A stretch of DNA of 64,000 nt from an uncultured Porphyromonadaceae bacterium (GTDB lineage Bacteria; Bacteroidota; Bacteroidia; Bacteroidales; Muribaculaceae), in contig CABTZK010000002.1 in assembly GCA_902489275.1 (NCBI GenBank), positions 109,369 through 173,368 on the forward strand. Direction: 5' to 3'. The position numbers were made by a program, and so were the translations under genes. The notes under the pieces are model-generated. The model saw nothing but the letters and a program-made list of their open reading frames with translations. It made no database searches and had not been told where the DNA came from. Below, one piece after another: positions 43,339 to 52,450 of this stretch; positions within the stretch are counted from its first letter, which is position 1; the number at the start of each line of letters is the position of its first letter.

Positions 43339-44751
43339 ATGAGAACATTTCTTGTAAAACTGAATTTAGCACTGGCAGGGATAGCGTTATGCGCTTGCCT
43401 GACGGCCACGGCTGAAGCCCAGGAAATCAAAGCGACATCGGCGCCGGGCATGGCTCACGTGACGGGTATCGGCGAACTCCGGAACTTAGCGTCGGGCACC
43501 ACCGCGCGGCTATACTTGCCCGATAGCTACAACGCCCGCGTGTGCTACGTGAAAGATGATGACACCGAGGCCTATGTGCGTGACCACACGGGAGCCATCT
43601 GCTTCTACAACGTGCCCGCCAACCCCAAGATGCGCTACAACCAGCACATCGCCGGCTGGATTACGGGCAAGTACCTGATGAGCGACGAGGGCGTTCCCGA
43701 GTTCATTGTTGCCGAGGGCGACCTCACCAACACCTGCATGCTCGTGATTGCCGACCGCGTGACCGAGGCCATGACCCATCCCGTGGAAATATCGAGCCAG
43801 CAGTATCACGACTACATCGCCGACTGGGTCACCATCAAGAGCCTGCGCACCAGCACCGACGGCAGCGACATCAAGGTGGGCGACTTTGTGCTCAGCAACC
43901 ACTTTGTGATAGGGGAGCAGCAATACTACCAAACGCCCTACACGGGCGCGCTCGTCGACCTCACGGGCATTGCCCGTCCCGAGGATGACCGAGCCACCAT
44001 CGCCCCCATCATGGAAAACGGCAACCGTCCGCTGACCTATGTGATTGACCAGGACTCGGCCTTTGTGTCGCCACCTGCCGACATCGCCGAGGCACGCGTG
44101 CGGCTCGTGCGCAAGTTCAGTCCCGGGCTCTGGAATCCCCTCACCGTGCCATTCGAGGTGAGCGGCGACCTACTTGGCGCGCAAATCAAGGCACTCGACA
44201 GCCTGTCGCCCGCTCAAGTGGCAGCAGGAAGCCAAAGCATGACGGGAGCGCTCCTGAACTTCACCGAGGTGAGCCACACCACGGCTGGCACTCCCTGCCT
44301 GGTGAGACCCCAGCAGGAAATCACCGAAATCACCCTCGGCAGTGTGACCCTATCGGCCACTGCGGCACAAACGGTGACTTTGACACTCGACAATGAGAAT
44401 TACTCGCTGAAAGGCACCTACAGCCCTCTTGCCATCGAGAAGAACGAGCGCAACTGGATTTTTGACCGCGACGGAAACCTCGCCATGGCACGCGAGCAAA
44501 GCGACAATTCCCTGAGCATTGGCGGCACAAGCGCCTGCGTGGTCGCACCTGCGGGCAGAGGCGTGACGCTGACAGACAACGGCCCGACAGGCGACGTGAA
44601 CGAGGACGGAATCATCAACGTGTCCGATGTGACCGCTCTCATCAACACGACCCTGGGCGTTGCCAACTGGACCTACGTCGACATCAACCAAGACGGCTTG
44701 CTGAACGTGACCGACGTGACCGCCCTTATCAACAAAATCACAGGCATTTAA
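43339..44751 (+). CDS. Secreted protein with C-terminal dockerin-like repeats
   Basis: A 470-residue exported protein: signal peptide to about VALA/AEAQ (residue 29), then a body of beta-rich sequence I cannot assign (GIGELRNLASGTTARLYLPD; AGWITGKYLMSDEG), which may contain an OB-like module around residues 35-150. The last 55 residues hold two dockerin-like EF-hand repeats (GDVNEDGIINVSDVTALINT and DINQDGLLNVTDVTALIN), closely similar to the tail of the secreted protein at 1195-2982. A TACTTTTG box at 43272-43279 is a possible -7 element. It lies 22 bp upstream of a secreted nuclease gene, and the two are probably cotranscribed. Confidence 0.82.
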   Translation: MRTFLVKLNLALAGIALCACLTATAEAQEIKATSAPGMAHVTGIGELRNLASGTTARLYLPDSYNARVCYVKDDDTEAYVRDHTGAICFYNVPANPKMRYNQHIAGWITGKYLMSDEGVPEFIVAEGDLTNTCMLVIADRVTEAMTHPVEISSQQYHDYIADWVTIKSLRTSTDGSDIKVGDFVLSNHFVIGEQQYYQTPYTGALVDLTGIARPEDDRATIAPIMENGNRPLTYVIDQDSAFVSPPADIAEARVRLVRKFSPGLWNPLTVPFEVSGDLLGAQIKALDSLSPAQVAAGSQSMTGALLNFTEVSHTTAGTPCLVRPQQEITEITLGSVTLSATAAQTVTLTLDNENYSLKGTYSPLAIEKNERNWIFDRDGNLAMAREQSDNSLSIGGTSACVVAPAGRGVTLTDNGPTGDVNEDGIINVSDVTALINTTLGVANWTYVDINQDGLLNVTDVTALINKITGI

Positions 44752-44773
44752 TTAAGGACTGGAGGAACATAAA

Positions 44774-45880
44774 ATGAAGAAATACAGCCAATTCCTAATC
44801 GTTGCGCTCCTGAGCGCAACTGTGGCGCAAGCAGCCCAAGCGGCAGGCATCGACACGGTGTCTGTCACCATCACCCTCAAAAACGACACGGTGAAGACCT
44901 ATCAAATGGCCGGCATCGACAGCATTCGCTACGTGAACGGGCACTTTGGCGACGACAACGCCATCGGCATGAAACTCTACCTGAAAGACCATGACGAAAG
45001 TGTTGACTACCTGTACTCGCAAATCGCCGACATCGCCTACGCTACCCGGGAGCATGCCGACGACGGCAACGCGAACAGCAACAACAAGGGCAACGTCTAC
45101 AGCAACTTTGACCGCTACTGGGATTTAGAAATTCCTCGCATGAGCGAAAAGGGGACCAACTCATGGGTGACCAAGCGCACGAAAGACTATGGCATCACCT
45201 GGCGCGTGGAATGGGACAACAGCCTGATTGCCAACCGGTGGACATGCTACCAACTGCATGACGGCAACAAAAAGGCCAACGTGAAGCGGCAAGATGCCTT
45301 TGCCGAGGACCCCGACCTGCCAGCCAATACCCGGTCAACCCTAAGCGACTACAAAGGCAGCGGATTCTCACGCGGACACTTGTGCCCATCGGCCGACCGG
45401 CTCTGCTCCAGGGAGCAAAACCGGCAAACTTTTTACCTGAGCAACATGCAACCGCAATGGCAGGCACACAACGGCGGCTTGTGGATGAAACTGGAAAATC
45501 AAGTGAGGGCATGGGCCGACAACTGCGACACCTTGTACATTGTGAAAGCCGCCACCATTGACGACATCAGCCTCGACGGCGCCACGACAAGCGGCGTCTA
45601 CGACTTCAAGTGCAACAACCGGCTGCCTGTGCCCAAGTACTTCTACATGGCCCTGCTCACCTACGACAAGCGCACCAACACTTACCAGGCCATCGGGCTA
45701 TGGACCGTGCACGAGAACAAAACGGTGAGCAACAAGAATTATGGCGACTACGCCATCACCATCGACGAGCTTGAGCAGCGCACGGGCATCGACTTCTTTT
45801 GCAACTTGCCCGACGACATCGAGAATGCCGTGGAATCGACATTTGACCTCAACTACTGGCACATCACAACCTCAAAATAG
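44774..45880 (+). CDS. Secreted DNA/RNA non-specific endonuclease (NUC1 fold) with SRGH active site
   Basis: A 368-residue exported nuclease. The signal peptide ends near AQAAQA (residue 23); an N-terminal domain (about 25-95) contains a MAGIDSIRYVNG segment common in Bacteroidetes secreted proteins; the betabetaalpha-metal nuclease domain follows (about 110-360). The catalytic motif is SGFSRGHLCPSADR, with the catalytic His intact, but Ser in place of the Asp of the usual DRGH. The metal-site Asn lies in YLSNMQPQ, also intact, and RQTFYLSNMQPQWQAHNGG matches the family. It probably degrades extracellular nucleic acid. It follows the dockerin-like gene and is terminated by two hairpins. Confidence 0.92.
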   Translation: MKKYSQFLIVALLSATVAQAAQAAGIDTVSVTITLKNDTVKTYQMAGIDSIRYVNGHFGDDNAIGMKLYLKDHDESVDYLYSQIADIAYATREHADDGNANSNNKGNVYSNFDRYWDLEIPRMSEKGTNSWVTKRTKDYGITWRVEWDNSLIANRWTCYQLHDGNKKANVKRQDAFAEDPDLPANTRSTLSDYKGSGFSRGHLCPSADRLCSREQNRQTFYLSNMQPQWQAHNGGLWMKLENQVRAWADNCDTLYIVKAATIDDISLDGATTSGVYDFKCNNRLPVPKYFYMALLTYDKRTNTYQAIGLWTVHENKTVSNKNYGDYAITIDELEQRTGIDFFCNLPDDIENAVESTFDLNYWHITTSK

Positions 45881-45895
45881 CAGAATAGCAAAGGG

Positions 45896-45980
45896 ATGCG
45901 GCACTCTGCACGGATTCCGCATTTTTTTCGTAGCACTCGCGTTTAGCCCAAGCGGGCCGGCCTGGGCTAAATTAATTTTT
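45896..45980 (+). terminator. Tandem terminators after the nuclease gene
   Basis: First hairpin ATGCGG/CCGCAT (45896-45922) followed by T7. Second hairpin TTTAGCCCA/TGGGCTAAA (45942-45971) followed by ATTAATTTTT. Both face the plus strand, downstream of the dockerin-nuclease pair and upstream of hydG. Confidence 0.75.
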
Positions 45981-46082
45981 GCAAAAATTGACAAATTGTG
46001 TTATTCTTGGAGGGGAAAACAGTGCGTTTCTCAAACTAATTGCTACCTTTGTTCTATAAAACTAAATCAAAATCACGCAACT

Positions 46083-47498
46083 ATGTATAACCCCAAGTCG
46101 GCTCATGCCGATGAATTTATCGACGACAGCGAGATCCTTGAAACCTTAGACTTCGCATCTCGCAACAAGAGTAACCGCACACTGATTGAAGACATCATCA
46201 ACAAGGCAGCCCTCTGCAAGGGCATCACCCACCGCGAGGCCGCTGTGCTGCTGGAATGTGACCAGCCCGACCTCACCGAGCGTTTCACGGAACTCGCCAA
46301 GGAGGTGAAACGGCGCTTCTACGGCAACCGCATCGTGCTCTTTGCCCCACTCTACCTTTCCAACTATTGCATCAATGGCTGCGTCTACTGCCCCTATCAC
46401 GCCAAGAACCACGAAATCCAGCGCAAGAAACTGTCACAAGACGAGATTCGCGCCGAGGTGATGGCCCTGGAGAAGATGGGACACAAACGCATCGCCCTGG
46501 AGGCTGGCGAGCACCCCATCTACAACCCGCTGGAGTACATCCTGGAATCTATCAAGACGATCTATAGCACCAAGGTGGGCAAGGGCGAGATACGCCGTGT
46601 GAACGTGAACATCGCTGCCACCGAGGTCGAGGCCTACCAGAAGCTCAAGGCCGCGGGCATCGGCACTTACATTCTCTTCCAGGAAACCTACAACAAAAAG
46701 AACTACGAGGCGTTGCACCCCACAGGTCCCAAGAGCAACTACTGCTACCACACCGAGGCCATGGACCGCGCGCAACAAGGCGGCTGCGACGACGTGGGCA
46801 TCGGCGTGCTTTATGGCTTGACCACCTACCGCTACGACTTCGTGGGCGTGCTCATGCACGCCGAGCACTTGGAAGCCCGCTTTGGCGTGGGGCCGCACAC
46901 CATCAGCGTGCCGCGCATTTGCCCTGCCGACGACATTTCGCTCAACGACTTCCCCAACACGCTGCCCGACGAGATTTTCGAGAAAATCGTGGCCATTATC
47001 CGCTTGGCCGCGCCCTACACAGGCATGATTATCTCCACGCGCGAGAGCCGCAAGGTGCGCGAGAAAGTGCTCGACTTGGGCATCTCGCAAATCAGCGGCG
47101 GCTCACGCACGAGCGTGGGAGGATACACCACACCCGAGCGGCACGACGAGACGGCACAATTTGACGTGAGCGACACCCGCACCCTCGACGAGGTGATTGG
47201 CTGGCTGCTTGACCAGAACTACATTCCCAGCTTCTGCACGGCCTGCTACCGCGCAGGACGCACGGGCGACCGCTTCATGAGCTTAGTGAAAGCCGGGAAG
47301 ATTGGCGACTGCTGCTCGCCCAACGCCCTGATGACCCTCAAGGAGTATCTCATGGACTACGCCAGCCCCGAGACCCGTGCCAAGGGCGAAGCCCTCATTG
47401 CCCATGAGATAGCCAAGCTCTCCAATAGCCACGTGCGTGAAATCACGGCGACCCACCTCACCGACATTGAGAACGGCCAGCGAGACTTCCGATTCTAA
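46083..47498 (+). CDS. hydG: [FeFe]-hydrogenase maturation radical SAM enzyme HydG
   Basis: A 471-residue tyrosine lyase that makes the CO and cyanide ligands of the H-cluster. The radical-SAM motif CINGCVYC has cysteines at 96, 100 and 103. The C-terminal auxiliary cluster motif CTACYRAGRTGDRFM with a later Cys (KIGDCCSPNAL) separates HydG from the related thiamine enzyme ThiH. The frame opens upstream inside the previous gene, but homology and a TACCTTTG box at 46044-46051 place the start at the ATG at 46083. It is followed by hydF after a hairpin. Neither hydE nor a hydrogenase structural gene is in the window. Confidence 0.94.
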   Translation: MYNPKSAHADEFIDDSEILETLDFASRNKSNRTLIEDIINKAALCKGITHREAAVLLECDQPDLTERFTELAKEVKRRFYGNRIVLFAPLYLSNYCINGCVYCPYHAKNHEIQRKKLSQDEIRAEVMALEKMGHKRIALEAGEHPIYNPLEYILESIKTIYSTKVGKGEIRRVNVNIAATEVEAYQKLKAAGIGTYILFQETYNKKNYEALHPTGPKSNYCYHTEAMDRAQQGGCDDVGIGVLYGLTTYRYDFVGVLMHAEHLEARFGVGPHTISVPRICPADDISLNDFPNTLPDEIFEKIVAIIRLAAPYTGMIISTRESRKVREKVLDLGISQISGGSRTSVGGYTTPERHDETAQFDVSDTRTLDEVIGWLLDQNYIPSFCTACYRAGRTGDRFMSLVKAGKIGDCCSPNALMTLKEYLMDYASPETRAKGEALIAHEIAKLSNSHVREITATHLTDIENGQRDFRF

Positions 47499-47514
47499 CA
47501 AGGAAAAAGCCACG

Positions 47515-47562
47515 ACACGAGTCCTTGCTCATCCGCAACCAAGGGCGGGACTCGTGTGATTT
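47515..47562 (+). terminator. Hairpin between hydG and hydF
   Basis: ACACGAGTCC (47515-47524) pairs with GGACTCGTGT (47548-47557) and is followed by GATTTTT. It may be a partial terminator or processing site that lowers hydF relative to hydG, since no separate hydF promoter is visible in the short gap. Confidence 0.6.
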
Positions 47563-47574
47563 TTCACTTTCACA

Positions 47575-48777
47575 ATGACTATGGACAATCACCCCGACAC
47601 CCTCACCCAAACGCCCAATGCCGAACGGCTGCACATCGTCATCTTCGGCCGCCGCAACGTGGGCAAGTCAAGCCTCATCAACGCCATCACGGGGCAGCAG
47701 GTAGCCATCACGAGCGACACGCCCGGCACCACCACCGACCCGGTGAACAAGGCCATGGAAATCTATCCGCTTGGTCCCTGCCTGCTCACCGACACGGCAG
47801 GATATGACGACACGGGCGAGCTGGGGGCACTGCGCAACAAGCGCACCCAGCAAGCCATTGCCCAAGCCCACTTGGCACTCATTGTCATCGACCAAGAGCC
47901 GCAAGACCTTGACCAAGCGTGGATGGATGCCCTCAAAAGCCGCCACATCCCCTATCTTGTCGTCCTCAACAAGAGTGACTTGCTCGATGCGGCACAAATC
48001 GCCGCCGTCAAGAAAAAAACAGGAGCTAAAATCATCGCGGTGAGTGCCTTGAAGCATGAGGGCATTGAGGCCTTGCGCTTGAAAATGGCATCGCTGCTCC
48101 CCCATGACGAGGCACGCTCCATCACGGGCAGCCTGGCGCAAGCAGGCGATGTCGTGCTGCTGGTGATGCCGCAAGACCAGCAAGCCCCCAAAGGGCGCCT
48201 CATCCTGCCACAAGTGCAGACCATCCGCGACCTGCTCGACAAGAACTGCACGGTGGTCAGTGCCACAGCCCAAGGGCTGCCAAGCGCGCTCAATGCCCTG
48301 TCAAAGCCCCCCAGGCTCATTATCGCCGACTCACAGGTCTTTGGCCAAGTCTATGCCCAAAAGCCTGCCGAGAGCCTGCTCACGTCGTTCTCGGTGCTCA
48401 TGGCAGCCTACAAGGGCGACATCGCCTACATGGTGCAGAGCGCCAAGCGCATCGACCAACTTCACAAGCGTTCTAAAATCCTCATTGCCGAGGCCTGCAC
48501 CCATGCCCCGCTGAGCGAGGACATCGGGCGTGAGAAAATCCCGGCACTGCTCAAGAAGCGCTATGGCGTGAGCGACGTGACGGTGACCAGCGGCAAAGAC
48601 TTTCCTGACGATTTGAGCGCCTACGACTTGGTCATTCACTGCGGCGCCTGCATGTTTACCCGCCGTCTGATGCTCGCCAGGACACGGCAAGCCATCGAGC
48701 AGCAAGTGCCCATGACCAACTACGGCCTGGCCATCGCTCACCTCAAGGGCATCTTAGACAAAGTGGTGATTCCCTGA
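47575..48777 (+). CDS. hydF: [FeFe]-hydrogenase maturation GTPase HydF
   Basis: A 400-residue scaffold GTPase that assembles the di-iron subcluster and delivers it to the hydrogenase. The GTPase domain has Walker A GRRNVGKSSLINAI, the switch DTAGYDDTGELG, NKSD and a following SALKHEG. The C-terminal cluster-binding site is complete: CTH near residue 304 and HCGACMF near 352, the CxH...HCxxC ligand set of HydF. ATG 47575 and ATG 47581 are both possible. It ends about ten bases before a decayed restriction-enzyme fragment on the other strand. Confidence 0.93.
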   Translation: MTMDNHPDTLTQTPNAERLHIVIFGRRNVGKSSLINAITGQQVAITSDTPGTTTDPVNKAMEIYPLGPCLLTDTAGYDDTGELGALRNKRTQQAIAQAHLALIVIDQEPQDLDQAWMDALKSRHIPYLVVLNKSDLLDAAQIAAVKKKTGAKIIAVSALKHEGIEALRLKMASLLPHDEARSITGSLAQAGDVVLLVMPQDQQAPKGRLILPQVQTIRDLLDKNCTVVSATAQGLPSALNALSKPPRLIIADSQVFGQVYAQKPAESLLTSFSVLMAAYKGDIAYMVQSAKRIDQLHKRSKILIAEACTHAPLSEDIGREKIPALLKKRYGVSDVTVTSGKDFPDDLSAYDLVIHCGACMFTRRLMLARTRQAIEQQVPMTNYGLAIAHLKGILDKVVIP

Positions 48778-48786
48778 ACTTCCCTG

Positions 48787-48909
48787 CTAAACCCAATTCT
48801 CTTTTAGATTTGCCATTGCCAAAATGGTCAGAGCGCACAAGTCAGATTGCTGTGCAGCCGGCATGCCGATGTTGGCCAGCATGTTTTTAATTGTATTTAA
48901 TTTATCCAT
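48787..48909 (-). pseudogene. Remnant of a BsuBI/PstI-type restriction endonuclease (N-terminal 40 residues)
   Basis: The minus strand encodes 40 residues from the ATG at 48909 and then stops (TAG at 48789-48787). The fragment (NMLANIGMPAAQQ, then ALTILAMANLKENW) resembles the N-terminal helical domain of BsuBI/PstI-family endonucleases as I know it (LxxLGLPxAQQNxRSALTLLALxNLK). The rest of a gene of about 300 codons is gone and the coding frame ends against hydF. Its start overlaps the stop of the methylase remnant by 13 bases, the arrangement expected of an intact methylase-endonuclease operon. Assignment is from memory of the family, not from a search. Confidence 0.65.
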
Positions 48910-49289
48910 TTCTTTAAAATGCTATCACATGCCGATTGACTCAAATCTGTCCCTTTCAATCCTTTTCCCATCTGACAAATGGTATCTTTAGGAGGAACAG
49001 GCATATTATTGATTTCTGTGGAGTTAACCTGCGTAGACCCATTCAAAATCCTGTAATATTGATCATGGATAGTAGAGTTAAGCAGCACATACAGTCCATA
49101 GACTTCTTCCCGAGAAGCGCACTTGATATAGTTGATCTTGTTCTGGGTGCTTATGTACTTGTACTCCGGGAAATCGGAGGACAGGTATATGCCACATTGC
49201 AGACGTCTTTTCTCTTCCTTTGCCGTAAACCGCTTGACGGACAGATAAAAAGATTCGAGCACTTTTATTATTGGGAGAATTGGTGTAGG
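48897..49289 (-). pseudogene. Remnant of a PstI-like adenine methyltransferase (C-terminal part)
   Basis: An open stretch of about 130 codons on the minus strand ending at 48897, with an in-frame stop at 49292-49290 and no proper start. It encodes the C-terminal target-recognition end of an N6-adenine methylase of the class paired with PstI/XhoI-type enzymes: VKRFTAKEEKRRLQCGIYL, then YGLYVLLNSTIHDQYYRIL, GSTQVNSTEINNMPVPP. The N-terminal catalytic half with the NPPF-type motif is absent. It overlaps the endonuclease remnant. The region is AT-richer than the flanking hydF and ychF genes, which fits a horizontally acquired and then deleted system. Confidence 0.75.
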
Positions 49290-49413
49290 TTACAAAACAC
49301 TTCTATTTTTCCATGTTCGCCTTGTCTTTCCTGCAACGCTGGTGAGCCGAAGCGGCGCGCGCTGTTTTTTGGGGATGGCAGGGGGCTTTTGGGTGGAATC
49401 CGGGGAATTGATT

Positions 49414-49443
49414 TTGTATTGCGGGCAACTTGCAGTAACTTTG
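49414..49443 (+). promoter_or_regulatory. Promoter of ychF
   Basis: TTG (49414-49416), 19-base spacer, TAACTTTG (49436-49443). Leader about 28 bases. This rules out the much longer upstream frame as part of the gene. Confidence 0.75.
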
Positions 49444-49475
49444 CAGCACAAAAAACAAAAAAACAACATCTGACT

Positions 49476-50576
<1,101 letters not shown>

Positions 50577-50627
50577 GCTCCCAACCAGCCAGCGCAGAAA
50601 TGGCTCTAAGACAACAAAACGAAAGGA

Positions 50628-50682
50628 AATCTCGCGTGGCACGCTCATGGGGAATCGTCCCCACAGCGTGCCACGCGAGATT
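50628..50682. terminator. Long perfect hairpin between convergent ychF and the CoA-transferase gene
   Basis: An 18-base arm (50628-50645, AATCTCGCGTGGCACGCT) is exactly complementary to 50665-50682, with a second small stem GGGGA/TCCCC in the loop. It ends in TTTT on the plus strand and AATTTCC-like sequence on the other, so it can act on both strands. Confidence 0.75.
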
Positions 50683-50722
50683 TTGATGATGAGGATTGGG
50701 CTATCGGGCCCCATCCTTTTTT

Positions 50723-52207
50723 TCAGCAGGAAAAGGCCTTGCGCATATCGCCCTCCCGCACCAACGCGCGGTGGAACGCCAGCGCATGGTCGAGGTTTTG
50801 AACGATGTGACCGCCCTTTGACATCTTGAGATAGTCGCGCAACAGGGGGCGATAGACCGGGTGGGCAGCCTTCTCGATGATTTCCTCAGCAGCCTGTATC
50901 GGGTCTTTGAAACGCAGGTCGGCAACGCCCTGGTCGGTGATGATGACATCGACCGAGTGGATGGTGTGATCCACATGCGTGGCCATGGGAACGATGGTGG
51001 AGATCGTGTCGTCTTTCTTGATAGAGGGGCAGAGGAAGATGCTGGTGTAGGCATTGCGCGTGAAGTCACCGCTGCCGCCAATGCCATTCATCAGGCGGGT
51101 GCCGCTCACGTGCGACGAGTTGACGTTGCCATAGAGGTCGCACTCAATGGCGGTGTTCATCGAAATCACGCCCAGACGGCGAATGACCTCGGGGTTGTTG
51201 CTCATCTCGGATGGACGCAGCAGCAGCTTGTCGTGCAACTCGGGGTTGCCGAAGAACTCCATCATGGCATCGTGGGAGAAAGTCATGGAGCAGGTGCTCG
51301 CAAACTTGCAACGGCCGCTCTTCAGGAGTTTCAGCACACTGTCCTGAATCACCTCGGTGTACATTTCAAACGCGGGAATCTCCTGGCTGCTTTCCAAGCT
51401 GTTGAGCACAGCGTTGGCAATGTTGCCCACGCCGCTCTGGATGGGGAGGAACGACTTGGGGATGCGTCCCGCGCGCAGCTCGCCCACAAGGAAATCACAC
51501 ACGTTCTCGCCAATCTTGCGGGTTGTGTCGTCGACTGGGGTGAACTTGCTGGTCAAGCCCAGCGGCTTGCTGGAGCGCACCACGCCCAGCACTTTCTTGG
51601 GATCGACATGAGCCGTGGGCGAACCTGCCCGGTCGCTGACGTGATACACTGGAATCTCGCGGCGCTCGGGGGGGTCGAGCGGAACATAAACGTCGTGCAG
51701 GCCGCAGATGCTCTCGGGCAGCTGGTCGTTGAGTTCCACAATGACTTTCTCGGCCATTTTGAGCCACGTCGGGGTATTGCCCAGCCCTGTGCCCAGCACG
51801 ACCTCGCCCTCGTCGGTGATGCTTTGCGCCTCGACAATCGCGAGATCCATTTTGCCATAGAACCCATAGCGGAACTCCTGGGCCATCTCGCTCAAGTGGC
51901 GGTCGTTGTAGTGCACGTGGCCGGCGTTGATTTCCTTGCGCAACTCAGAAAGTGACTGATAAGGGGCACGGAAGTTCATGGCTTGGGCGCGCGCAAGCTC
52001 GCCGTCGGTGTAGTCGTTGGTCGACGCGCCCGAGAAGATGTTGATTTTGAACTCACGCCCTGCCTCATGCTCGGCCACGGCTTTTTTCGCGATAGCGGGA
52101 GTGACCACCTTGGGGCTGCCCGGGCTTGTGAATCCCGATACCCCCACATTCATGCCATTGCGCACAAACTGGGCCGCTTCTTCAGGAGTAAGGATAGGAT
52201 AAATCAT
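50723..52207 (-). CDS. Acetyl-CoA hydrolase/transferase family protein, probable succinate CoA-transferase
   Basis: A 494-residue class I CoA-transferase that probably exchanges CoA between acetyl-CoA or propionyl-CoA and succinate in anaerobic fermentation. The expected catalytic Glu is Glu285 in EMYTEVIQDS. The glycine-rich SGVGNIANAVL, the GSGDFTRNAY loop and HVDHTIHSVDVIITDQGVADLR support the assignment. The start at 52207 gives the family opening MIYPILTPEEAAQFVRNG. Its leader is long, about 134 bases from the predicted start site. Divergent from the MATE exporter gene, with which it shares a promoter region. Confidence 0.9.
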   Translation of the reverse strand: MIYPILTPEEAAQFVRNGMNVGVSGFTSPGSPKVVTPAIAKKAVAEHEAGREFKINIFSGASTNDYTDGELARAQAMNFRAPYQSLSELRKEINAGHVHYNDRHLSEMAQEFRYGFYGKMDLAIVEAQSITDEGEVVLGTGLGNTPTWLKMAEKVIVELNDQLPESICGLHDVYVPLDPPERREIPVYHVSDRAGSPTAHVDPKKVLGVVRSSKPLGLTSKFTPVDDTTRKIGENVCDFLVGELRAGRIPKSFLPIQSGVGNIANAVLNSLESSQEIPAFEMYTEVIQDSVLKLLKSGRCKFASTCSMTFSHDAMMEFFGNPELHDKLLLRPSEMSNNPEVIRRLGVISMNTAIECDLYGNVNSSHVSGTRLMNGIGGSGDFTRNAYTSIFLCPSIKKDDTISTIVPMATHVDHTIHSVDVIITDQGVADLRFKDPIQAAEEIIEKAAHPVYRPLLRDYLKMSKGGHIVQNLDHALAFHRALVREGDMRKAFSC

Positions 52208-52347
52208 TACTGTCTAAAAAGTTTTAAATGTTGTTTTTTGATAAGTTTTTTTACTAGCTGCGTGCAGGTGGTGAAAAGAGCCGGCCGCTTAACAAGCAAA
52301 CTTCCAGCACTTGCCTTCCTGCGCACCTGCCTCCAACAAATTCAGCA

Positions 52348-52378
52348 CAAAATTACAGAATTTCACTCAACATTGCAA
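52348..52378 (-). promoter_or_regulatory. Promoter of the CoA-transferase gene
   Basis: On the minus strand TTG (52378-52376), 20-base spacer, TAATTTTG (52355-52348). Its -33 element is one half of the palindrome TTGCAA. Confidence 0.7.
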
Positions 52379-52401
52379 ATATATAACATTATTTAATTTT
52401 G
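52373..52401 (+). promoter_or_regulatory. Promoter of the MATE exporter gene
   Basis: TTG (52373-52375), 18-base spacer, TAATTTTG (52394-52401). Its -33 element is the other half of TTGCAA. A second TAATTTTG at 52438-52445, without a TTG at the right distance, could give a leaderless transcript. Confidence 0.65.
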
Positions 52402-52450
52402 CGCCTTTTTTCACACGTGCGCTTCGTCCTTTTTGTGTAATTTTGCAAGC

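Noticed and set aside
45741..46082. A long N-terminal extension of HydG overlapping the nuclease gene
   Set aside because: Two terminators and a promoter-like box lie inside it, and HydG homology begins at the ATG at 46083.
48936..49475. A 180-codon N-terminal extension of YchF
   Set aside because: The extension has no homology, runs antisense to the restriction-modification remnants, and is excluded by the consensus promoter at 49414-49443 inside it.
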